Source of the DNA: Inia geoffrensis
Lineage: Eukaryota; Chordata; Mammalia; Artiodactyla; Iniidae
Direction of reading: 5' to 3'
DNA length: 64,000 bases
Assembly: GCA_036417435.1 (NCBI GenBank)
Contig: CM070917.1
Location: forward strand, 57,696,436-57,760,435
In this document: piece by piece, positions 12,101 through 24,100 of the stretch
Layout: each line of letters begins with the position of its first letter
How positions within the stretch are numbered: the first letter of the stretch is position 1
Program-made: the position numbers and the translations under genes
Notes under the pieces: model-generated
Told to the model about the DNA's origin: nothing
Database searches by the model: none
The model's input: only the letters and a program-made list of their open reading frames with translations

Positions 12101-15100
12101 CTGCATTCATTCAGTCACTGGGCACCTTCTGGGGGCAGCCAGTGGCCTCCCTGGAGCCTGCTGACCGGGCCTGTGACCACTCCCTGGTCTGATGCACCTG
12201 GCACCCAGGCCAAGAATAGGGAGGCCAGCCTGGGTCAGTGGGTGAAGCTTGGTGAGGGCTGTGGCAGCGGTTCAGTGGATTGTTGGAGGACCCTTAAAAA
12301 TCTCATTTAAGCACAAGAGCTCAGAGCAAGGCTCGGGAGAGGGCAACTGCGCCCTCCTGCCCACGGTCCAGCAGACGCAACAGCTAGCAGGCTGCTCTGC
12401 GGGGAATGTGCTGTGGGCACATCCTTAGGCAGAAAGTGCAGTGCCTCTTGTAAGCATCAGGGACCCATGGGCCCCAGGCTTCCCAATTTCCTGAGAAAGG
12501 GCCCACAGCCATCACTAGATTGGCGGGGGGCAGGGGGTGGTGGTCCGTGACCAAACAGATCCCACTGCCCACGCCCTGTGCAGTACACTCACACGCCGGC
12601 GTGTCCAGAAAGGATGTGCTGGGAGGGGTGCGCCCATGGGCATCCCCATGCCCAGACCCCAGGAGAGAACATGGGGCCACTTCTGTCCACACCAGTGGGC
12701 TGGACATGCTGACAAAGGCTTGCGGTCCAAGGGGACGGGTCTCAGCAATCTGTGAACACGCTGAGCCAAGACCTCGGGTGGCCACCAGGGAGCGCGCCAA
12801 GCCTCCAGGATCCACGCCATCCAGGTCTGGGGTCTGCTCTGCTGCCCTGGGACCTGGAGGAGGATGGAGCCCGGGCTCCTGTGCCCACCTTGCTGGGTGG
12901 TCCCTGCCCAGTCTCTGGACCCTTTGGGTCTCAGTTTCCTCAGGGGCTGAGCCAGATCGTTACCACCCGACATGGCAGCCCCTGCCTCAAGTGATCTTGG
13001 AGGTTCTGCAGGTGCAAAATTCACATCCAACTTCGAAGACTCAGCAGAAAAACAGGAACGCAAAACACCTCACTAGCATTTGTTATAATGATTGCATGTC
13101 TAAATAACACTCTAGACATGTGCCGCTAAATAAAACACTTCACCTGTTTCTTCTTACTTTTTTACATGCCCACCTCTCAGTGCGAAAAGACAGGTACCGT
13201 GTGCCTGATGCTGCCCCCAAAAGCCCTCCCAGCTCTGACAGCATAAGATGCTCCATATTTCCCAAGGTGCTTCCAAGTAGGCAGCCCAGTCTGGAGGGGG
13301 AATTGTGTGGCTTGATCTGGTGAATTGCGGGTAGGCCTGGGGGGGGGAACCAAGGGAAGGGAAAGAGTCCCCAGAGGACTGAGAATCCTGATACCATCTG
13401 TGGACACAGAGGCCCTAAGAGGGCGCAGTGGCTTCTGGCTTCTCAGTTGTTTTTTTCCAGGAGGACCCCTAACTGCTTATACTCCAAGGAAAGAAGATGT
13501 CCCACTGCTGGGATGTGGTGCCTTGTCCACAGACCGCCTTTCACACTGAAGAGCTTTTTAAAATGAGAACAGCAGACGCGTAAGGGGCTTAAACCACTGC
13601 CAACAAACTCCACGGGTTAACAGGAGCAGCCTCTGCCATTATCTTTTTTGAAGATCTAAATTATGGTTATTTTGTTTTTGCTTTGTTAATTACACATCCC
13701 TTGAAATAGAACAAATCTCCCTCCTTTCTCAGAGGGCAATCTGGAGGCGCCTTCCGGAACAAGGGAGCCCAGTGAGGGGGAGCAAACTGCAGGCACCGCC
13801 TGCTTTAGTCAGCACAGGCCCCGGCAACAGCCACACCCCACACCCAGAACACTCGAGGCCCCACTCTCTGCGTCTCAGGGAACGGGGAAGATGGACCAGG
13901 GCAGAGGAGGGGGCCCCTGGCAACCTAAACCCCAGCTGGGTGGGTGGGCCCTCTGCCGTCCCAATGGCAGGAGCCTGCCTTGGAGCTGTCAGCAGCTCCA
14001 AGTGCTGGGCTGCTGAGAGCCTGGCACTGGGCCGGCAGGGACCGTCCAGGGCCCTGGCTCTCTGCGCTCGGGCAGAAGGTTTGGCCCACACTGGGGGTGA
14101 CCCCGCCCCACACCCACGCCCATCCATCTGCCTCCAGCCTTCTCTTCCTGGGCTCTCCCCTCCACTGCAGTCTTGGCCGCCCCTCCCTCAGAGCTCAGAG
14201 CCTACACAAGGGGTGGACGGGGCACACTGCCTCCCCGTGGCCCCCACCGGCCGGCCACACACCAACGCGAATCCCAAAGGCACAGACGACTGCTGGGTTT
14301 CCTAACAGTCATGTGTCCCTTGGAGGACGAGGACTCCTGCCTAATCAGAGCTGGGCTGGGGGTGGGGCCAAAGGAAACAGAAACGGGAGAAATCCTTGGC
14401 CAAGCCCCTCCGGATCTATACGGGGATCGTGCACCCAGGGCCTGACCAACTCCACCCAGCACTGCTTCCCAAAGTGCTTCATCCGGGATGGCTCTCGGCA
14501 CCAGTCCCACCCCAGCCCGGACCGTTCCGTCAGAAGCCCTGGAGACCGCCAACCAGCCAGGGGCTGGCTGTCCATCAGAACCACCCCGAAGCTTTGAGAA
14601 CCTGACAGTCAGGCTGAAGTACAACCATGCACCTGCATGCCTGGGGAGGGGGACCCTGGGCCAGAGACAGAGCGCCAGACGAAGTCTGTGACCACGCCCT
14701 GTCAGACACACGGTACGTCCTCCACTGACTGTCCCCTGTGGCCGCCTCCACAGAGACGGGCGCTTCTGTCAGCGCCTGGTCCGGCGAGCACGGCAATGAC
14801 CAGAGGTGCAGGGCGTGACCTCAGCCGTGTGGGCAGTACTTGGTGTGCTCCGCACTTCTAGAAAAAACCCTCTGTCCTAGTTTGTGCCCCAAATGCCTCT
14901 AAGTGCCTGTTCCCTGACCTATAATTAAAATCAATTCTCTCGCTGGAAATCCCAAAACACAGTCTCAATTATCAGCAGTTCACGAAACTGGCCCAGTCCC
15001 ACTCACGGGAAGCCCATCCCAGACGGACTGACAGACAGACACGCTCACGGGGGACAAGCCTCCGCCCCACTCAGGAGCTTAGGTGCCTCGGGGGAGGTGT

Positions 15101-18100
15101 GTAGGTGCTCCAAGGGTCAACCCCTGCCTGGCGGGTGCTCAGGGGCCTCTCTACCCTCCCTGGAGAGCATCCTGCCCACACTGAGCTCCAGTCAGGGAGG
15201 GAAAACACGTGGACCAGAGGCTCCAGAAGGCTCACAGGTGACCCCAGGGATTGGCCCGAGGAAGTCCACCCATCCTGGGACCACTGAGTCAGTCCACACC
15301 TGTAGCCACCCGTGGGAGCCCCGAGCAGCATATCCATACCTAGAAAACAGAGTTGCATGGGCTCCATCGGTCTGGGGGTCCCACCTCCTCTGCCAAGAGG
15401 CGCCGCAGCTCATGTCAGCCCAGGGGCTTCTGTGGCTCGGGGACGCCCAGATGTGGCCCCTGTGCCAGCTGTGGGGCCCAGGCCCACGCTCACCTACACA
15501 TACTGCCCACTGGGCTACATGTGACCCAGGCCCCGGTGAAGGTCCCCGGAGTGGAGACCCTGGGGATACAGAGGGGGCTTCAAGAGAGCTGGGAGGGGGG
15601 CATGGGTGCTGGGGTCCTTCCCCACCTCCCCAGGGGCCCAGTCTGGAATCCTACCCCCCCTTGGTGACAGCGTGCAAACACATCTGCTTGGAGTAAGCAG
15701 GTCTAGTGGCCAGGATGTCCTGTGGGTCCAGGCGAGGCCAAGCTCTCCAGGGCAGGGCCATGGACTACAGTCTGGATGGACAGAGCTGCCTCCACGGCTG
15801 ATCCGCTACCGGAGTGGACTGCATGAGAGCTGGGGTGTCGGCCGTTCTAAGAAATGGAGACAGGGAGAACAGAGTCCTGCTCTTCCTCAGGAAAAGAGTG
15901 TCTTGGGCTTCCCTGGTGGCGCAGTGGTTAAGAACCCGCCTGCCAATGCAGGGGACATGGGTTCGATCCCTGGCCCGGGAAGATCCCACATGCCGCGGAG
16001 CAACTAAGCCCGTGAGCCACAACTACTGAGCCTGAGCTCTAGAGCCTGCAAGCCACAACTACTGAGCCCACGTGCCACAACTACCGAAACCTGTGCGCCT
16101 AGAGCCCATGCTCTGCAACAAGAGAAGCCACTGCAACGAGAAGCGCACGCACCGCAACAAAGATTAGCCCCCGCTCGCCGCAACTATAGAAAGCCTGGGC
16201 GCAGCAACGAAGACCCAACACAGCCAAAAATAAATTAAAAAAAAAAGAGTGTCTTAAACATACCATTTCCTGTGACTAGCAGGACCTCAGCCAAGGCAAG
16301 GGGCAGGGCCGGCTCAGCACACCTGCCCTGCCCAGGCATTTCCTCCAGGGGAAACAGTGGGGAGGGGAGGGGCTGTCACACCAAAAGGTACCTAAGGCCC
16401 TCCCAGTCCCCAGCAGCCACACCTCAAAGCAGACATCAGGCCCTGGCTCCTGGCCAGGTCTGCAAAAGTTCCAAGAACCAGAAGGGACAGACCCAGGTGC
16501 CAAAGGACCCTCACATGTCCAGGTGGGCTGGGCACCTCCACAAGGCCACCAGGTAGGCCAGAACCATCCACGGGACAGACGGCCAGCGTGCCTTCCACCG
16601 TCTCACAGCACACTGAGCACCCACCCGCTCCGGCACAGACGCAGGGTGAGGGACTCTGAGGGTGCCCCAGCCTGGCCTCTCAGGTTCAGCGCCACCAGGG
16701 AACAAAAAACACACTGGTTGGACTGTCGCTGTGCTTCCCACCCTTGGAAAGACCACCACAACCAGAATAACATCACATGCCACCCGTCACCGCGTCAGCA
16801 GCCTGGGCTGGACGGCGAGAGGGACAGCATGGAACACAGCACAGCACCCAGCCCCCCCTGGGAGGAACTCGATTACTGGGGGAGAATCACTGCAATAACA
16901 CCCTCAGGAGGCTAAGGGACAGGTAGAGAAGGGAGGTGAGGTGGGTCTGGGAATGACGAGGGAGGGGATGGAACAGAGGAGGGAAACCGAGGAAGTGTAC
17001 AGAACGGGGAGGGGTGACCTTGCTTTGCTCAGGCCCCAGGGCCCTTCCTGCTCTGAGATGGGAGGAAGGCCGAGGTACACCCCTCCCAAGCGGGGAAACC
17101 GAGAGAGGACATGGAGCTCGCCGTGACCACACGGCCAGTGCACACGGGGCACAGCTGGGATCCAAACCCACACCCAACAGCCAGGGCCTCATGGCTGTGC
17201 CCAGGCGGGGACAGGCCACAGGGGGGTGAAGAGGAGGCCCCTGAGCGAGAGCCTCAGGGCAGATACCGGGAGGGCACTGGGCCTCACCGGGGGGCAGCAG
17301 GGCTGTGCTGAGGAGACAGGGCAGAGGGGAGCCTCAGTTGTGGGGTGACCCTTGGACATGGAAAGAAAGGTCAGCACTGGATGTCTCCCAAGTCCCAGGA
17401 GGCCAGGGTGGACATGGCTGGCCTCACCAAGCTGGGGAACTGCTGGGAGGCCCCCTGCAAGGAAAGAACCACCATCCAACTGCCCGTACGGAAAGACTAA
17501 GGTTTGCAGAGCCCGTGCTGTGTCCCCCTGGCCCTGCGTGGCTGCGGGAGCAGATCCTACCCTCTCGGCCCTGCAGGCCCAGACTCCAGAGTGGAGCAGT
17601 CAGGGCTCTCCCGAAGAGAGAGGTCTTGCAGTGGGTGGCGGGGGCTCTGGGGCAAGGGGAGTGGGCCACTGGGAACCAGAGGCAGCAGAGTCACGACGAC
17701 CCAGGCCCATGTGGCTCCGAGTCATGTAGGAGTGAACACCATGGATGATGCCAGCCCACAAGCACTGACCTCTGCCCAGCCTGTCCTCTCCCAGCCACAG
17801 GATGCACCGGCCGGGACTCAGTCCCTTCTGACGGCTCTCAGCAAGCTGGTCATAGCGGCACCAGCTCGTCCAGGGAGAGGGCCTCGGCACAGGACGGAGC
17901 CTCCGAGTCCATAGCCGTAAAAGGGAATGAAGCACGGGTACATGATGATAAAAAGGAACGAAGCACTGACACACACAACGTGGACGAACCTCAAAAACAT
18001 CACGCTGAGGGCAAGAAGCCAGACGCAAAAGGTCACATGTCGTATGATCCCGGTCATGCCGCTGGGGGGCGGGGAGGGACTAGTGAAGACGGGCTTTCTT

Positions 18101-21100
18101 TTTGGGGCCGTGAAAACATTGTAAAATGGACTGTGGTGACAGCTACACAATGCTATATGAATGTACTCGAATTCAAACGGGTGAGTTATAATGGTATGTG
18201 AATTACCTCTCGATAAAGCTGTCACCAAAAAAAAAGCACCTTAAGGAGCGGGGTGTGCACAGGCTGAACCCCTGGAAAGCCAGCCTCCTGTCCCTGTCAC
18301 CAGGCCTCCAAACCAGTCCCCAGGGTTCCCTCAGATAGGGCGATGAGGAGGCCACTGCCCTCCCAGGCAGCGGGTCAAGGTTTTCAGGAAACAAAATGGC
18401 AAAACACGTCAAGGATGGGACAGAACAGAAAAACGGACACACGCCAGTGCAGGTGTCTTTCCAGCCCCGACCTCATGACCCGCTCCCAGGAGGACATCCT
18501 GGGCGGGGGTGACTCGGGAGGGTTCCCTGCAGCAGCGCTCTCGCTGCGGGGAGGGGAGGCCTCGAGGTGGTGACGGGTTACCGACGTCTCTTTTGAGACG
18601 ATGGTCACGAGACTGTGGATGTGGGGAAACGCGTCTGACTTGGGGAAGGGATGCTACAGAGAGGTGGGAGTTGAGTTACTGCGACTACGTGAGGAACACA
18701 CCTGAGTAAGGGGCTGCAGGAGACTGGCGGCTGCTTCCCACACGGCGGGTTGCTGTTCTCAGCTGCCGCTGCACCCCCTCATCCTCTCCATTGGGTGCCC
18801 CAGGCACAGAGGGGCGCAGAGGCCGGGCCGCCCCGGGGGAGCAGGAGGCCTGCTCGTCTATGTGCCCCCAGGCTCACTGCCCTGATCACTGGCAGGAAGG
18901 GTGGGGCTTCAGGAGGTGAGGGGTTCGCCCCAGGGGTCACCCCCATGCCTGTGCCCAGAGGAAGCTTCCACTGCCGACCACTGGGGGCTATCCTGTTCCT
19001 TCTTATCTGAGACGTGCGACCTTGGAGAGCAGCGTCTGGGCCTGATCTGTGTCAACTGGCTGCAGGGTTCCGGTGAATCAGGTGTGCCCGTCACAGGCCA
19101 CGCTGTCCTAAATCCTTGCCCCTCACCCCAGCACGTAACGCCTACAACCAGGGCTGCCCCTCCCGTGCCCTGCAATGCCACCTGCCTCACGCTGCAGGGT
19201 CACTGAGATGCTGGACCAGCCAGCACCTGCCTGCCCCGGGGCCTCTGGGTCTGTGCTGGGAGCAGGCATTCACAAGGCGATCAGAGTAACACTCTGGGAT
19301 CGCTTGCCGAGGTAGGAATCCAGAGCCACAGGCAGGAAGATTCCCTCCGGGTTCTGCTCCTTTGGTGGAGAGCCCTCTGGCACCCACCGAGGCTACAGGA
19401 TGGGACTGCTGTCCTGCTGGCTCCCGGACGCCGGGCAACCAACCACCCAAAATCCCCCAGGAGAGCGGAGCCTGGTTCTGCCCAGTTTCATCAGGAGGGA
19501 TCAGCCTCGCTCCCCTGAGACCAAGAAGGGTGAGTGCTGGGGACAGACAAGAGCGCCTGCCCTTCACCGCTCACTAAAAGGCCCGAGAAGTCCCAAAACC
19601 ATAACCAGGGCCCCAACGCTCCTGTGTCCCCAGGCACAGTCCCCAGCACGCGGCGGCCAAGTCCCACCTGCAGCTCCTTGTCTGAGTACTTCTGGGGGTT
19701 TTTGCTCCCTTGGCTCTTCTTGCGGAGTTTCTTCAGCTCGGCCTGGCACTTGTCCAGCGCATCACCTTTGCTCCTTTGCTCCGTCTGGTATTTCTTCAGC
19801 GCAGCCTGAGGTTCAAACAACAAAACCACGTGCAATGAGCTGGTGTGCCCCTCCTGCTCTCAACTGGGCCACAGCGGCCCCCGACCCTGTGGACGGCAGG
19901 AATTGTGCAGCTGCAAACCTGAGGCTTCATTCAGCTCTGCCCACCCTGGAGGCAAAGATCAGGGCTGGGAAAACCAGCCGAGCCTCGCTCTCTCCCACCC
20001 CAGGGCCGGAAGTGCCTCAGGTCAAATCATGTAATGAACACCGACAGAGCCCAGCCCCTCGCCCTTCTTGTCAACCTGGGAGAGGCGACAGGGCAGGGTC
20101 AGGGCATGAAGAACTCCAGGAAACGACAGCGGGTCATAGGGGTTCACACAGGTTCCACAGGGTGGCTGCCTCACATCGTTTTTACAAAAAGCGGCCGAGA
20201 GGTGGGGGTAGTGGAACCTGGCACGTGGGGCATCAGACGCGAGAGTCCACTCACGGGGTCACATTTAGTCTCAAATGGGCATGAATGTCAGAGCAGCTGC
20301 AGGAAACCCACAGGATGGAGAGCTCACAGGAAGATGAAAACCGTTCAGACTGAGGGAAGGATTGACACACAGCAGAGCCCAAGCAGCTCAGGGTGACCAG
20401 CAGGTACAGGGTGGGGTCTACTTACGCTCAGGTACCTGGAGTCCAGCTCCACCTTCTGCTCCAGCTGCGTTAGCAGCTCGTTGTGAAAAGACTTCAGCTG
20501 GACATGGAGAGAAAACAGCCGTCAGCTCCGACGTGTGGCCGCCCCGGGAGAGGGGGGCCGGTCACCACGACCATGGCACCTGGGACGCTGGGCACCCCAA
20601 TGGGAGAGAGGAGCTTGTCTGATCCATGAGCCGATGATCCCGCAGCGACAGGTGGGCCCCGCGGGGCCACACGGCCCCGGGAGTGAGTGCTGAACTGAAG
20701 CCCGGCCTTCGACAGGCATGGAGGCTCCGCTTCCCTCGGGGAGATAGAGACCGCCTTCCCACTGTCCCTGCTCTCCTGTGCTGGTGGGTAACATAGGCAT
20801 AAGCTGACACGAGCCGTGGACCTGCTAGGTCCTGGCAGGACCTATAGTCTCGGTGCACCTGAGCTTCCCCAGGCCACCACTTGAGGTGTCCCCACGTGGT
20901 CCTGCGGCCAGCTGAGCATAACACCCCATCTTGCCCGTGTCCTCTTCTTCCAGGTCTGTCTGTATATCCTCAGCCCCCATGGTGGTCACACCCCTGGTGT
21001 GTAACTTCTCTCTCGGGCCCTGGGGACGCCCCCACCTCTCTGGGTATGACCACAGGAAGGCACATACTTCCCTAGTGGATGCACGGCCAGAGCACATGCC

Positions 21101-24100
21101 CGGCTCTTCCCCTCGCCTCTGATAGCGCCTGCTCACCTGCATCTGCCCCTCCCTCCCCGGGGGTTGCACCGAGAGGCTGGGACTCACCATTTCTTCCAAC
21201 TGATTTTGAATCTGCCTGTGGACTTCGGCCATCTGGAAGAGAACGTCCCCTGGGAGGCAGATGGCAGGAGAGAAAAGCAGGAGGAAAGTGAGCTACTCAG
21301 AATCACTGTCTTGTCACTCCCTCCCCGGCTGGGGAGCGGGCACCGTTGGGCCAGGCACTGGGGTTGCTGTGGTCTGGGGACCGGCGGGCAGGGGTGTGCT
21401 GGGGGCAGGGGGAGGGGTGCCTCTCCAGGTGATGCCACCAAGAGGAGATGGGAAATTCTAGAATGACAAGGATACACAGTCGCTTGGTGTCTCTGGGGGT
21501 TTGGGGGCCTCAGGCATCTGCACTGGATCTGAGATTCACGGCAGAGGTAAGAAGACCGGAGACCCTACGTTTGCAGGTTTCAACCCTGCGTGCGACCCTG
21601 TGAGCACATGCATCTCCTCTCACAGGAGCCAACCACCAGCAGCCCACCTACCTCGGGCCCAGGCAGAGGTAGCCGCAACACGTAGCCCCTGTGTGTCCCG
21701 GGACATGGCGTGGAAGGAGGGTGGCCATGAAAGGAGGGACCCCACGGCCCAAGACACGTCATGGTCAGCAGAGTCCCGACACCCACCCCAAATCAACGCT
21801 GTGGAACAGAAGCTCCGAGCTGGGGCGCTCATGGCACCTACCTCCCAAGTCCCTCAGGGCCTCTGCCCACACCCACAGGGTCAGCGTGAAGGACCTCCTT
21901 GCACAAATGGCTCATTTCCTCCTCTGCAGAGGGTGGGTCTGGAACGGGCAGTGTGAGCTCCATTCATTTCATTGGCAAATATATGCTAAGCAGCCATTTC
22001 TGGCGGCAGGCACTAACCATGCGCTGTGGCCACGGTGGAGGAGGGCCCGTCCCTGCCCTCGGGGGCAGTCACCTGCTGACTAACCCTGTCCTGAGGTGCT
22101 GCTTACAACAGGACGACCCTCCCCTGCTCACATCCAGGCCACTCAGGGGTCACGTGACCCAGAGGATCCTTTTGGGGGCAGCCACAATGAGTACCTCTGG
22201 TCCCCATGAGGCCAGCCAGAAAGCAGAACAGTTCCTGTGGCCCCTGCCCTAATGGGATGACGCTGCCCACCCTCCAAGTTCACAAGGACAGCACATAGAT
22301 GATCCCCTGGGGTCGCTTTCCCTCCCAGAAGCACAGCTGGGTTCTGGGGACGGCCAGCTCCTGGTCATCGGGCCATTCGGTCAGCTGCTGGTGCTCTTGT
22401 GGCCCTGATGACCACAGAGCATGGTGATCACCACAGGCAGAAGCCTTGGGGACAGATCGCCAATCCCTGGGGCAGGCTGCCCGAGGTCAGTGGGCTGTTA
22501 AATGGCCGCAGTGCTGGCCTCCGCTGGCAGGTGCCGGGCCCTGCCTCCCAGGGTCACTCTCTGTTGCTGGCGTGCAGGCGAGGGCGGCCTCTCCAGCCAG
22601 CGGGTGCCCCGCCCCCATCTGAGTTCTGAGTTCTCACTCTCAGTGCGCTGCTGGGCTGAGTGCCCAAAGGCCTGGCTTCACCTCGGATGCACAGATTTCT
22701 GTCGAGGGAGGAGGAGGGGACAAGAGTGCTTCCGAAGGAGCCCCAAGGGTCACCTGTCAGCTGGGAGGAGCCACGGCGTGCCAGGGGGTAGACCCTGCAA
22801 AGCCAACCGCGTGTCCCTGTCAGGAGACAAGGTCGGGGGAGTTCCCTGGCGGCCCAATGGTTAGGACTCCGTGCTTTCACTGCTGAGGATGCAGGTTCGA
22901 TCCCTGATTGGGGAACTAAGATCCTACAAGCAATGCGGTGTGGCCAAAAAAAAAAAAGAAAAAGGGAGACACAGGCATGCTGGTGGATCCCCTCAGGATG
23001 GGGTCAGACCACACATAGCTGTGGTTCACTGGACCCTGGGCTGAGTGTCCAGCAGGCTGCCTGTGCCGACAGTGCAAAGACCCCTTCCCAGGCACCACAT
23101 GAGGAAGCACAGTCCCCTAGGGGGCCCATGCTGGCACCTAAGGCACCAAGCTGCTTACAGCTACTGCAGAGAGAGGACGACGCCCAGGCCCAGCCCGAGG
23201 CTTCGAAGGACGCTCGCGGTCAGGGCCATTGCCACGCCGTGTGAGCATGAGTGAGTGGGTAGTGTCTGTGTGGGTGTGAGTGGGGGAGGGCATGTGTGTG
23301 CCAGAGTGTACACGTGTGTGCATGTGGGTGCACAGGGTGTGCATGGGGGTTGAGTGCTTGCATGGACGCAGGGGGTGTGGGTGTGAGCGTGTGTGGCTGT
23401 GTTGTGCGTGGGTGTTGAGTGGGTACACGTGTGGCTGTATGTGTGAGCCTCAGTCTCCGTTCTCTCTCCCCGCAGCCCTGGGGTGCTGCTATGGCCCCGT
23501 GGACACGCGGCCCCAGGAAGCTAAGTGACCGGGCTGTGACCGGGCGGGCCACAGGGATCAGAGCCGGTCCACCATGGGTCCTGCCTCCAGGACCATGATT
23601 TCCATGAGCCGGGAGGGAGAGGACGGAGCGGGGAGATGCACGAGCAGGGGCAGACCCCAGAGCTCCTGATGCACAAATCCCCTAATCCAAAGTGATAAAC
23701 ATTTGCTGAGCACCACGCATGCCGGCAGGGCCACGGACACCAGCACCAGGGCACAGGGGGAGGCCTGTCGGGGGCCCAGAGTCCCTGGAAGTTACTTTCC
23801 ACTCAGGCTCCAAATGGCAGCCTGACCTCAGGCCTGACAGTGCTGTTGGGTATGGCGGGGCAGGTCGGGGTGGCGCCTGGGGGCCAGAAGGCCCCGCCCC
23901 CACCACGCTGGCCTGGGGGCAGCATGGTCGATGGTCAACTAACCATACGCCCGAGGGCTGAGCTGCGGCTGAGCGGCCCCAGCAGGATAGGATGTGAGTC
24001 TCACTCATCCTCTCCTGGCCCTGACCCCACTTCTACCCCATCCTGACCCCAGGGGGCAGTCTATGAGTCAGGGAACTGGCCGAGGACAACAGGGAACAAA

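Larger units (their letters stand above)
8642..19667 (-). other. BAIAP2: BAIAP2 intron 6 (11 kb)
   Basis: 11026 bp, GTGGGA to CCCCAG. It contains MIR pieces (12880-12985, 17085-17190), a MER5A-like relic (14455-14612), a full-length SINE (15905-16242) and a LINE-1 3' fragment (17915-18235). A less GC-rich stretch at about 13020-13740 has no recognisable gene. Otherwise it is unique-looking. Confidence 0.85.

Noticed and set aside
15905..15990. A possible tRNA gene (A and B box-like sequence in a SINE head)
   Set aside because: The GGTTCGATCC motif belongs to the tRNA-derived part of the SINE and recurs in the other copies. The cloverleaf is not complete.
19400..20284. A 294-codon plus-strand frame
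   Set aside because: It overlaps exon 6 on the opposite strand and is Pro/Ser/Ala-rich. This is a composition effect.
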